Origin: Nocardia nova
GTDB taxonomy: Bacteria > Actinomycetota > Actinomycetes > Mycobacteriales > Mycobacteriaceae
DNA: 64,000 nucleotides
NCBI RefSeq assembly: GCF_002933465.1
Contig: NZ_PSZE01000001.1
Location: forward strand, 434,001-498,000
Reading direction: 5' to 3'
Shown here: positions 49,891 to 58,053 of the stretch, in pieces
How the letters are laid out: each line of letters opens with the position of its first letter
Position numbering within the stretch: position 1 is the first letter of the stretch
Notes under the pieces: model-generated
Told to the model about the DNA's origin: nothing
What the model saw: only the letters and a program-made list of their open reading frames with translations
Databases searched by the model: none
Program-made: the position numbers and the translations under genes

Positions 49891-50679
49891 ATGATCCTGG
49901 ACAAATTCCGACTCGACGGCCGCATCGCCGTCGTCACCGGCGCCGGCCGCGGTATCGGCGCCGCCACCGCCCTCGCCCTGGCCGAGGCGGGCGCCGATGT
50001 GGCGATCGCCGCGCGCACGCAGTCACAGCTGGACGCGGTCGCCGAGCAGATCCGCGCGACGGGCCGGCGCGCCCTCGCCGTGGCCTGCGATCTTTCGGAT
50101 CTCGACGCCGTCACGGCACTGGCCGACGCCGCCGCCACCGAGTTCGGCCGCATCGACATCGTGGTCAACAACGTCGGCGGCACCATGCCGAACACCTTCC
50201 TGACCACCTCACCGGAATTCCTCGAGGAGGCGTTCCGCTTCAATGTCTCCACCGCGCACGTCCTCACCCGCGCGGCGGTTCCGCACATGCTCGCGGGCGA
50301 GGGCGGCTCGGTGGTCAACATCTCCTCGATGATGGGCCGGGCACCCGGGCGCGGCTTCCTCGCCTACGGCACGGCCAAGGCGGCGCTCGCGCACTGGACC
50401 CGGCTGGCCGCCGCGGATCTGTCGCCGCGGATCCGGGTCAACGGCATCGCGGTCGGATCGGTGCTGACGTCCGCACTCGAGGTCGTGGCACAGAATCCCG
50501 AGGTCAAGGCGAAGATGGAGGCCGACACGCCACTGCATCGGCTGGGCGATCCGACCGATATCGCGGCCGGCATCGTCTACCTCTGCTCGCCCGCGGGCAG
50601 CTATCTCACCGGCAAGATTCTGGAGATCGACGGCGGTATCGCCGCACCCAACCTGGAACTCGGTCTGCCCGATTTGTGA
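49891..50679 (+). CDS. Short-chain dehydrogenase/reductase
   Basis: A classical SDR of 262 residues. Cofactor loop [13 protein letters not shown] in place of NNAGG, catalytic Ser in [12 protein letters not shown] and AYGTAK are all present. The C-terminus [13 protein letters not shown] is typical of this group. It is divergent from and probably controlled by the TetR gene. The substrate cannot be told. Confidence 0.93.
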   Translation: MILDKFRLDGRIAVVTGAGRGIGAATALALAEAGADVAIAARTQSQLDAVAEQIRATGRRALAVACDLSDLDAVTALADAAATEFGRIDIVVNNVGGTMPNTFLTTSPEFLEEAFRFNVSTAHVLTRAAVPHMLAGEGGSVVNISSMMGRAPGRGFLAYGTAKAALAHWTRLAAADLSPRIRVNGIAVGSVLTSALEVVAQNPEVKAKMEADTPLHRLGDPTDIAAGIVYLCSPAGSYLTGKILEIDGGIAAPNLELGLPDL

Positions 50680-50851
50680 TAACAACGCGGATTCTTCCGT
50701 ACCATCCGCGCGCTCGGCAGGTCACAATGATCAACTATGCACTGTGATCGATCCCCCATCGGTCGCCTACGGTGCCGTCCCAGCTTGTCGACGAATGTGC
50801 CCGCCGCCCGGCCCAGCCGGACAGCGGGCCGGGTAGAGAGGTCGGACGCAT

Positions 50852-51367
50852 ATGAACTGCACGAGCATCACCCGATGGACGATCCGAGCGGCGGCCGCGA
50901 CGGCGATCGCGACCGCCGGATTTGCTGTCACGGTGCCCGCGGGCGCCGACCCGGTGTGGCCCGGCGGCCCCGACATCCCCGGCATTCCGCAACTCGTACC
51001 CTCCCCGCCCGGCCAGATCTCGGCTCCCTGTTCGGCCGCGGCGCGCGCGTGCCTGCGGCTGTCGACCAACGAGGGCTGGCTGATGGACAACGGTCGCGTG
51101 GTCTACGGCCCGACCCCCATCTCGCACGGGCGGCCCGGGTATGAGACACCGCCCGGCACCTTCCACGTCGCGTTCAAGGAGCCGTATCACTGGAGCACCA
51201 TGCACAACGCCGAAATGCGTTGGGCCGTCTTCTTCAACGGCGATATCGCCACCCACATCGGACCGATCGAGGAGCAGTCCCACGGCTGCATCCGAATGAC
51301 GCCCGAAGGCGCCAAGGCCTTCTACGACTACGTCAATCCGGGCGACGTCTTCGAAGTCGTGCCGTGA
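50852..51367 (+). CDS. L,D-transpeptidase (YkuD domain), secreted
   Basis: The protein has 171 residues. A signal peptide (about residues 1-32, ending ADPVW) directs export. The YkuD domain carries the catalytic Cys in EEQSHGCIRMTPEGA (SHGCxR signature) and the second conserved His region IATHIG. It forms 3-3 peptidoglycan crosslinks or acts as a carboxypeptidase (family knowledge). Small size and lack of an Ig-like domain differ from the main mycobacterial enzymes. Confidence 0.88.
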   Translation: MNCTSITRWTIRAAAATAIATAGFAVTVPAGADPVWPGGPDIPGIPQLVPSPPGQISAPCSAAARACLRLSTNEGWLMDNGRVVYGPTPISHGRPGYETPPGTFHVAFKEPYHWSTMHNAEMRWAVFFNGDIATHIGPIEEQSHGCIRMTPEGAKAFYDYVNPGDVFEVVP

Positions 51368-51401
51368 CCATACGCGCCGGCCCGGACTCCGGGTCGGCGC
51401 G

Positions 51402-51746
51402 CTACGAATTCAGGTGGCCCAGCTTGATCGCCAGCAGATTCGCGATCACGATGCCCGCGAAAACGAGCGCGGCCACCCGGTGCCCCAGTCCCCACAGCGC
51501 GGCCGCGGCGCCTCCGAACACCACGACCTTGGTGATCACCGCGAGCAGCGGAATATCGAAACTCGCCTTCGGCGCCGCGAACATTCCCCACACCACCGCG
51601 GCGGCCAGCGGGATGCCCAGCACCAGAACGACTTTCACAACGGTGTTGTCGCCGACGCGCCAGCCCCACAGTCCCAGCACCACCAGCGCGCCCACCTCCG
51701 CGGCGAACGCGACGGTCAGATTGGCCCACTTCCACAGTTCCTGCAT
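51402..51746 (-). CDS. DUF2568 (YrdB-like) membrane protein
   Basis: The protein has 114 residues with four predicted transmembrane helices. The conserved motif LVLGIPLAAAVVWGMFAAPKA is split between helix 2 and the loop (LVLGIPLAAAVVWG, MFAAPKA). Function unknown. Family genes are frequently next to a TetR regulator; none is present here, though an operator-like palindrome lies upstream. Confidence 0.85.
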   Translation of the reverse strand: MQELWKWANLTVAFAAEVGALVVLGLWGWRVGDNTVVKVVLVLGIPLAAAVVWGMFAAPKASFDIPLLAVITKVVVFGGAAAALWGLGHRVAALVFAGIVIANLLAIKLGHLNS

Positions 51747-51765
51747 GACTGCCCTCTCACGGTCT

Positions 51766-51780
51766 GAGAGCAGTGCTCTC
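51766..51780. promoter_or_regulatory. Operator-like palindrome upstream of DUF2568 gene
   Basis: A 15-base palindrome GAGAGCA-G-TGCTCTC lies 20 bases upstream of the DUF2568 start. Its form resembles a TetR-family site. The 51747-52026 spacer otherwise shows no gene. Confidence 0.5.
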
Positions 51781-52026
51781 TAATACGAGCAGTGTGCGCT
51801 AGAGCAGGGGCGTTGTCAACCGTTGCGGACTACCGTGCGCGACGGCACGGGAAGAGCAGGCCCGGCGGGGAGAGCTCGGCTCGCATGATCGGCCGGGCAG
51901 GATTCGACCCAACCCACGAGCGACCGGCAGTTACCGCGGCGGCGCGCCGAAATCGACAGGCGCGCAGACAAGGAAGCCGGCGAACACACCGAAAGGTCCA
52001 CCGAACGTCCTGCCGAGAAGACGTCC

Positions 52027-52389
52027 TCAGCCTGCCGTTCGCGGCCGATCGGACAGGCCGAGGCGCAGATGCTCGCTGTGATACACCGCCTCGTCGAGCA
52101 GCTGTGCGACGTGCGTGTCGTAGAGGCTGTAGACGATGCTGCGCCCGGCGCGGGTTCCGGTCACGAGTCCGAGGTTGCGCAGCAGACGCAGCTGATGAGA
52201 GACCGCGGACTGCTCCATCCCCACCGCCTCGGCGAGCTCGGAGACGGGCCGCGGCCCCTGGCGCAGTTCACTGAGGATCAGCAGCCGGCTCGGCGTGGCC
52301 AGGGCTTGCAGGGTGGTCGCCACATGCGCGGCGGACTCACTGTCCAGCCGGGCAATCGGCCGATCGCGGCCCTCGACGCCATGTCCCAT
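52027..52389 (-). CDS. nmtR: Nickel/cobalt-sensing ArsR-family repressor NmtR
   Basis: NmtR releases DNA on binding Ni(II) or Co(II), turning on the metal exporter. The ATG at 52389 gives 120 residues beginning MGHGVEGRD, almost the same as mycobacterial NmtR, including the N-terminal His that helps hold the metal. The HTH is ELAEAVGMEQSAVSHQLRLL. The alpha-5 metal site DTHVAQLLDEAVYHSEH has the Asp-X-His ... His-X2-His spacing. It is divergent from a P1B-4 ATPase gene, the expected target. Confidence 0.94.
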   Translation of the reverse strand: MGHGVEGRDRPIARLDSESAAHVATTLQALATPSRLLILSELRQGPRPVSELAEAVGMEQSAVSHQLRLLRNLGLVTGTRAGRSIVYSLYDTHVAQLLDEAVYHSEHLRLGLSDRPRTAG

Positions 52390-52419
52390 AACCGTGCAGT
52401 TTAGCCGACCAGGTATACA

Positions 52420-52433
52420 TGAAGACCTCTTCA
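52420..52433. promoter_or_regulatory. Candidate NmtR operator
   Basis: Palindrome TGAAGA-CC-TCTTCA with flanking ACA/GTG extends the symmetry, located in the 94-base spacer between nmtR and the ATPase gene. An ArsR-type dimer could bind here and control both genes. Confidence 0.6.
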
Positions 52434-52483
52434 CGTGTTCTGTTATTCTCGGGTTGTCCGCTCCCGATCCTCGGAGGTTTCTC

Positions 52484-54442
52484 GTGTCCGCACCGGCCGC
52501 CACGCGTCCCGCCGCGCTCACGGCGATACCCGCGCGGCGGACGCGACTGTTCGCGCTTCCCGAAATCCGTTGGGCCGCAGCGGCTCTCCTGCTCTTCGCG
52601 GCCGGCTCGGTGGCACGGATCCTGCACGCGCCCGTCGAGGTGTGGTGGTCGCTCTATCTGGCCTGCTACCTCACCGGCGGCTGGGAACCCGCCCTGGCCG
52701 GGGTGCGCGCCCTGCGCGAACGGACGCTGGACGTCGATCTGCTGATGGTGGTGGCCGCGATCGGCGCCGCCGCGATCGGGCAGATCACCGACGGCGCGCT
52801 GCTGATCGTCATCTTCGCCACCTCGGGCGCACTGGAGGCGTTCGCGACCGCGCGAACCGAGGATTCGGTGCGCGGACTGCTCGATCTGGCACCCGACACC
52901 GCCACCCGAATCGACGACGGTGTCGAAACAACCGTCAGAGCAGCGGATCTCGCGGTCGGTGATGTCATTCTGGTCCGCCCGGGCGATCGCATCGCGGCCG
53001 ACGGCACGGTCGTCGCGGGAGCGAGCGAAGTCGACCAGGCAACCATTACTGGTGAGCCCATGCCGGTGGACAAATCGCCCGGTGACGAAGTGTTCGCCGG
53101 AACCTCGAACGGCACCGGTGTCCTGCGGGTACGGGTCGGTCGCCGCGCCGAGGACTCCGTCGTGGCCCGGATCGCCGCCCTGGTCGAACAGGCCGGCCGG
53201 ACCAAGGCCCGGGCGCAACTGTTCATCGAGAAGATCGAGCAGCGTTATTCGGTGGGCATGGTCGCGGTGACACTCGCGGTCTTCGTCGTGCCACTGTTCT
53301 TCGGTGTGGCGCTGCGGGATTCGCTGCTTCGCGCCATGACGTTCATGATCGTCGCCTCACCGTGCGCGGTGGTGTTGTCCACCATGCCGCCTCTGCTCGC
53401 CGCGATCGCCAATGCCGGCCGGCACGGCGTCCTGGTGAAATCGGCGGTCGTGATGGAACGACTGGGCAGCACCACCCGTGTGGCCTTCGACAAGACCGGC
53501 ACACTCACCCGCGGCGTCCCGGAACTCACCGACATCCGTGTGCTGCCCGATTGCCCGGGCACGGAGCCGGAGGTCCTGCGCTGGGCCGCGGGTGCGGAAT
53601 ATTCCAGCGAGCACCCGCTGGCCACCGCGGTCGTCCGAGCCGGTCGCGAGCGCGGACTCACGCTGCCCCCCGTCGACGCCTTCAGCGCGCAGCCCGGACG
53701 CGGCGTCACCGCCACTGTGGACGGTCACCGCATCGAGGTGGGATCGCCTGTCGCGCTTCTGGATTCGGCCGATACGGCCGCCGCGGCCGTGGTAGCGGAG
53801 ATACAGGATGCGGGGCATACAGCGGTGATCGTGCGGCGCGAGCGCCGAGCCATCGCGATTCTCGGCATCGCCGATCAGACGCGCCCCGAAGCGGCCGATT
53901 CCGTTGCCGCGCTCACCGAAATCACCGGGGCCACACCGGTTCTGCTCACCGGCGACAATCTCGCCGCGGCCCGGAAGCTGGGCGCCCGTCTCGGACTGAC
54001 CGACGTCCGGGCCGACCTGCTGCCGGAAGATAAGGTTGCCGCGATCACGGAACTGGAAGCCGCGGGCGACCGCGTCACCGCGGTGGGCGACGGTATCAAC
54101 GACGCACCCGCGCTCGCCGCCGCCCACACCGGAATCGCCATGGGCGGCAACGGGTCCGACCTCACCCTGCATACGGCCGACGCGGTCGTCATCCGCGACG
54201 ACTTGACCACCGTGCCTGCGGTGATCGCTCTGTCCCGTCGCGCGCGCCGCACCGTGGTCGCCAACCTGATCATCGCCGCGACCTTCATCGCCGCCTTGAT
54301 CACCTGGGATCTCGTCGGCCACCTTCCACTACCGCTGGGCGTGGCCGGTCACGAGGGCTCCACGGTCATTGTCGGACTCAACGGACTGCGCCTGCTGCGC
54401 GGCCGCGCCTGGGAGAGCGGGACGGCAAACCGGGACGATTGA
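52484..54442 (+). CDS. ctpJ: P1B-4-type heavy metal ATPase (Co/Ni/Fe efflux)
   Basis: A P-type ATPase that exports Co(II) and perhaps Ni(II) or Fe(II). The GTG at 52484 has GGAGG six bases upstream and gives 652 residues. The membrane metal site is Ser-Pro-Cys (residues 292-294), with HEGST at 623-627. Together these mark subgroup P1B-4 rather than Cu or Zn transporters with CPC. Phosphorylation Asp336 is in DKTGTLT, and the hinge is GDGINDAPA. There is no N-terminal metal-binding domain. Control by the divergent NmtR is inferred from the operator and from mycobacteria. Confidence 0.92.
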   Translation: MSAPAATRPAALTAIPARRTRLFALPEIRWAAAALLLFAAGSVARILHAPVEVWWSLYLACYLTGGWEPALAGVRALRERTLDVDLLMVVAAIGAAAIGQITDGALLIVIFATSGALEAFATARTEDSVRGLLDLAPDTATRIDDGVETTVRAADLAVGDVILVRPGDRIAADGTVVAGASEVDQATITGEPMPVDKSPGDEVFAGTSNGTGVLRVRVGRRAEDSVVARIAALVEQAGRTKARAQLFIEKIEQRYSVGMVAVTLAVFVVPLFFGVALRDSLLRAMTFMIVASPCAVVLSTMPPLLAAIANAGRHGVLVKSAVVMERLGSTTRVAFDKTGTLTRGVPELTDIRVLPDCPGTEPEVLRWAAGAEYSSEHPLATAVVRAGRERGLTLPPVDAFSAQPGRGVTATVDGHRIEVGSPVALLDSADTAAAAVVAEIQDAGHTAVIVRRERRAIAILGIADQTRPEAADSVAALTEITGATPVLLTGDNLAAARKLGARLGLTDVRADLLPEDKVAAITELEAAGDRVTAVGDGINDAPALAAAHTGIAMGGNGSDLTLHTADAVVIRDDLTTVPAVIALSRRARRTVVANLIIAATFIAALITWDLVGHLPLPLGVAGHEGSTVIVGLNGLRLLRGRAWESGTANRDD

Positions 54443-54615
54443 CGGCTGTGCCCGGCCGAAGGCCGATCAGCCGATCGCGCCACCCGCTGAAGGGGAGAGG
54501 TGCATACTGGTCGAGCGCGCATGGTGCGGCGGCGGGGTCGAACCCACCGCCGGGGTAACTCGTTTCAGAGGCAGAACGTCAGAACGTTTCCCGAAACCGA
54601 CCACCAGAGGTCACC

Positions 54616-55473
54616 ATGACCGATCTGTCACCGTTCTACGCCGACGTGCAGGCCCACTACGACCTGTCCGACGATTTCTTCGCGCTCTTTCTGGATCCCA
54701 CGCGTACCTACAGTTGCGCGTATTTCCGCGAACCGGACCTCACTCTGGAACAGGCACAGCTCGCCAAGATCGACCTGTCGCTCGGCAAATGCGACCTGCA
54801 TCCGGGTATGACGCTGCTCGACATCGGCTGTGGCTGGGGCTCGACGATGTTGCGCGCCGTGGAGAAATATGGCGTGCGTGTGATCGGCCTGACGCTGAGC
54901 CGCAACCAGTTCGAACACGTGCGCGACCTGCTGGACGGCTTGCCGCCCGGCACGGGGGAGGTATACCTGCGCGGCTGGGAGGAATTCGACCAGCCGGTCG
55001 ACCGGATCGTCTCGATCGGAGCCTTCGAACACTTCCGGCGCGAACGTTACGACGCGTTCTTCGACCGCTGCCACCACCTGCTGCCCCCGGACGGTCGCAT
55101 GATGCTGCACACCATCATCGGCTTCCACCGCCACCAATTGCGTGAGATGGGCATCCCCATCACCCACGAATACCTGGCGTTCAGCAAGTTCGTCCTCGAC
55201 GAGATCTTCCCCGGCGGTCAACTCCCGCAGCCGCAGTGGATCGGCGAATACGCCGGACGGGCCGGCTTCACCCTGCACGCCGTCCAATCCCTGCAGCCGC
55301 ACTACGCCCACACCCTCGACCTCTGGGCCCAGGCCCTCCGCGACCACCGCTCCGAAGCCGTCGCCTTGACCTCCCCCACCGTCTACGACCGCTACATCCG
55401 CTACCTCACCGGCTGCGCGGACCTGTTCCGCGACGGCTACATCGACGTCCGCCAGCACGTCCTGCTGTCCTGA
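54616..55473 (+). CDS. Mycolic acid/cyclopropane synthase family methyltransferase
   Basis: A SAM-dependent CFA/MMA-type methyltransferase of 285 residues. The N-terminal YDLSDDFFALFLDPTRTYSC binds the acyl chain, DIGCGWGSTM is the SAM loop, and GAFEHFRRERYDAFF is the catalytic section. C-terminal residues complete the family length. It may modify mycolic acids or membrane lipids; the position of the modification cannot be predicted. It stands alone, with a strong terminator behind it. Confidence 0.9.
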   Translation: MTDLSPFYADVQAHYDLSDDFFALFLDPTRTYSCAYFREPDLTLEQAQLAKIDLSLGKCDLHPGMTLLDIGCGWGSTMLRAVEKYGVRVIGLTLSRNQFEHVRDLLDGLPPGTGEVYLRGWEEFDQPVDRIVSIGAFEHFRRERYDAFFDRCHHLLPPDGRMMLHTIIGFHRHQLREMGIPITHEYLAFSKFVLDEIFPGGQLPQPQWIGEYAGRAGFTLHAVQSLQPHYAHTLDLWAQALRDHRSEAVALTSPTVYDRYIRYLTGCADLFRDGYIDVRQHVLLS

Positions 55474-55504
55474 CGAACCCGCCGCCGAACACACCAGATG
55501 CGAA

Positions 55505-55534
55505 ACCGCCCCGGAAATCGTCTTCCGGGGCGGT
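55505..55534. terminator. Terminator after the CMAS-type gene
   Basis: A perfect 12-bp stem ACCGCCCCGGAA / TTCCGGGGCGGT with a 6-base loop, 31 bases past the stop codon. Confidence 0.75.
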
Positions 55535-55579
55535 CACGTGCACACCGCTGCCGCGCGTAGTTCGCGGCGGCCGAGCGCG

Positions 55580-55945
55580 CTAGAAGTAGTGCGCGCGGCC
55601 GGCCACTGGGCGTCCCAACGCTCCCATCAGAGCCAGCACCGCTCCCACGGCCAGCGCGATGATGCCCACAGTCCACAGGATCGGAATCCCGAGCAGGAAA
55701 CCGAGAACCTGGTGCGACACCCACTTCGTCTTACGTGCGACCCCACGATGAGCAGCAGGCCGACCGCCAGCCACAGCAGCAACCAAGGGGCGGGTGAACT
55801 GGCGAACACGCGCAGCAGGCCATTGTCGGCCGCCCCTGCGGTGCAGGATGTGCTCGCCGGACCGCAGCAATCGCCGCCGCGCTTCGCGACTGGTCAAACC
55901 ACTACGGCTGCTGCGCAGATCACGCGAGAGGCGATCGGCGTGCAC
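55580..55945 (-). pseudogene. Remnants of a P-type ATPase N-terminus and a DUF6131 gene
   Basis: One open frame joins two unrelated remains. The first part (GLTSREARRRLLRSGEH ... QWPAARVRQF) resembles the N-terminus of a cation-pumping P-type ATPase. The continuation WLLLWLAVGLLLIVG appears in a different frame, so it is frameshifted and truncated. The last part (VLGFLLGIPILWTVG ... GRPVAGRAHYF) is the body of a DUF6131 small membrane protein without its own start. The 55946-56011 stretch before the V-ATPase genes holds nothing. Confidence 0.6.
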
Positions 55946-56011
55946 AACGGGCCCGAGCGGCGTCGGCGCGAGGGACGAAGTGCCCCACTCATCCGTGCAG
56001 GTAAAAGACGT

Positions 56012-56623
56012 TCACACCCGGCCGACGTTCGGCCGACGCAGAAACGGTATCTGCTCGGACCGCTCACGCTCCTCGAGCGCGAGTTCCAGTTCGGCCAGCG
56101 CCGCCCGCAGTTGTGGAATTCGACGGTGTCGCAATGCCTGCACGCGCACCCGAGTGACGGCGAGTTCGTGGTCGACGATGCGGGTGGCCGCCTGCGCGGT
56201 GGCATGCGCAGCTGCCGCGCGGATCGCATCGCGAGCGGCTGCAGCAGCCGCCGGTAACGCCGCACCGGTGGTTATCGTATCGGCGTCGACAGGCGGGAAT
56301 ACGCATTCGGCCTTCGCCGGGTAGCGAACGCCGACCGTCGTTCCGGCGGTGACCGCCACATCACAATGGCGGGTCGTTGTCGCCAGCGCGAGCGCCCGAC
56401 GCCCACCGGACAGGGCCGCGCGCTGGTACCACGCCAGCGCTGTCTCATTCGCCACAGTCCACTCCGCCCGCGTCGCTTCACACTCGGCAAGAAGCATCCG
56501 GTGCTCCTTTTCCAGGAGTGCCTGTTTCTGTTCGAGCAGTGACACCGCGGTCATCGCGGCGTCGAGGCGTTCGCGAAGCCATAGTCGTCCCGCTCGGCCG
56601 GGAGGAACACGCAAGGCCGCCAT
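56012..56623 (-). CDS. atpD: V/A-type ATPase subunit D (central stalk)
   Basis: The rotor shaft subunit, 203 residues. The N-terminal signature RVPPGRAGRLWLRERLDAA and the long coiled coils at both ends (about 8-75 and 130-195) fit the D family. The middle contains an insert rich in Ala. The ATG overlaps the B stop as TGATG. It is the last gene of the nine-gene operon. The gene letter follows V/A nomenclature and does not mean the F-type beta subunit. Confidence 0.9.
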   Translation of the reverse strand: MAALRVPPGRAGRLWLRERLDAAMTAVSLLEQKQALLEKEHRMLLAECEATRAEWTVANETALAWYQRAALSGGRRALALATTTRHCDVAVTAGTTVGVRYPAKAECVFPPVDADTITTGAALPAAAAAARDAIRAAAAHATAQAATRIVDHELAVTRVRVQALRHRRIPQLRAALAELELALEERERSEQIPFLRRPNVGRV

Positions 56624-58053
56624 CAGCCGACGCCATGTGAGGCGAGTAGATCTTCGGGCAGCATTGTCAGTGCGGCACTGGGCAATTCGAGCAGAATCCG
56701 CCAGGCTCGCTCCAAGGTGTCGTCGAGAGTGCGACTTTCGGCACCGCCCTGCGCCACGAGCCCGCGCCGAAACCCTTCGTCGAAGTCCAGATACGCGTGA
56801 TCGGCAGCGGTCAAAGCGTCGGCACCGATCAGTTCGGTGAGTTCGCGCACCTGTCTCGCCCGGGCCAGGGCGGCGAATATTTGCGCAGCCACCGGCAGGT
56901 GATCCGCACGTGTATGCCCGGTCCCGACCCCGTGGCGCATCAACCGCGACAGCGAGGCCAGTGCGTCGACCGGCGGGTACACACCGCGTGCGTGTTCTGT
57001 CGCCGACAGCACGATCTGGCCTTCGGTGATATAGCCCGTGAGATCTGGTACCGGGTGCGTGATATCGCCTCCGGGCATCGTCACCACCGGAACCAGAGTC
57101 ACCGACCCGAGCTCACCGCGGATCCGGCCGCAGCGTTCGTACATCGAAGCGAGATCGCTGTACAGATAGCCCGGATAGGCTCGGCGACTGGGGATTTCAC
57201 CGCGAGCCGAGGACACTTCCCGCAACGCCTCACAATAGTTGGTCATATCTGCGAGGACGACCAGCACATGCCGCCCGCCCGATTCGCCGAACGCCAACTG
57301 TTCGGCGATCGTCAACGCGATCCTCGGTGTCAGAATGCGTTCGACCACCGGATCGTCCGCGAGATTGAGCAACAACACCAATTGCCGCGCCGCCCTGCGC
57401 TCCGCGAGCGCATCGCGGACGAAGGCGGCGTCGGCATGGGTCACCCCCATCGTCGCGACCACGACGCAGAACGATTCCCCGCCGGTGCCACTGTGCGCGG
57501 CGATCTGGCATGCCAGTCGTAGATGCGGCAGACCCGGCGGCGAGAATATCGGCAGCTTCTGCCCCCGTACGAGCGTGGTCAGCGCGTCGATGACCGAGAC
57601 ACCCGTCAGGACGGGCTCGACAGGAGCTTCCCGTCGAACCGGATTGAGCGGGGCACCGGCCACCGGCATCTGCGCACCGGTGACCGGTGGACCACCATCG
57701 AGGGGCGCGCCACGACCGTTGCACACCCGCCCGAGCCACTGCGGACCGACGGGGATTTCGTAAGGCGCACCGGTGAATTCGGCGCGGACGGAGGCGGGGT
57801 CCATGCCCGCGGTTCCCTCCAGCATCTCCACCACGGCGATATCCTGAGCGACATCCAGCACCACTCCGTGCCGCACCTCACCATCGCCCAGCCTCACCCG
57901 CACGAATTCGTCCCACCCCACCCCCTCCAACCCGGACACCACCAGCAACGGGCCTCGCATTTCCCGCACGCGCGTGTACTCGACCCAGGTGCGAGGCGAC
58001 GTGCGCCCGGACCGCATCGGCGTGACCGTCGGCTGATCTCCGGCTGCTGTCAT
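56623..58053 (-). CDS. atpB: V/A-type ATPase subunit B (regulatory nucleotide subunit)
   Basis: The non-catalytic nucleotide-binding subunit, 476 residues. It has the beta-barrel start (RGPLLVVSGLEGVGWDEFV), the VLTGVSVIDAL and FSPPGLPHLRLACQIAA blocks (no functional Walker A, as expected in B), and SRRAYPGYLYSDLASMYERCGR. The ATG overlaps the A stop by four bases. Lengths are normal for the family. Confidence 0.95.
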   Translation of the reverse strand: MTAAGDQPTVTPMRSGRTSPRTWVEYTRVREMRGPLLVVSGLEGVGWDEFVRVRLGDGEVRHGVVLDVAQDIAVVEMLEGTAGMDPASVRAEFTGAPYEIPVGPQWLGRVCNGRGAPLDGGPPVTGAQMPVAGAPLNPVRREAPVEPVLTGVSVIDALTTLVRGQKLPIFSPPGLPHLRLACQIAAHSGTGGESFCVVVATMGVTHADAAFVRDALAERRAARQLVLLLNLADDPVVERILTPRIALTIAEQLAFGESGGRHVLVVLADMTNYCEALREVSSARGEIPSRRAYPGYLYSDLASMYERCGRIRGELGSVTLVPVVTMPGGDITHPVPDLTGYITEGQIVLSATEHARGVYPPVDALASLSRLMRHGVGTGHTRADHLPVAAQIFAALARARQVRELTELIGADALTAADHAYLDFDEGFRRGLVAQGGAESRTLDDTLERAWRILLELPSAALTMLPEDLLASHGVG

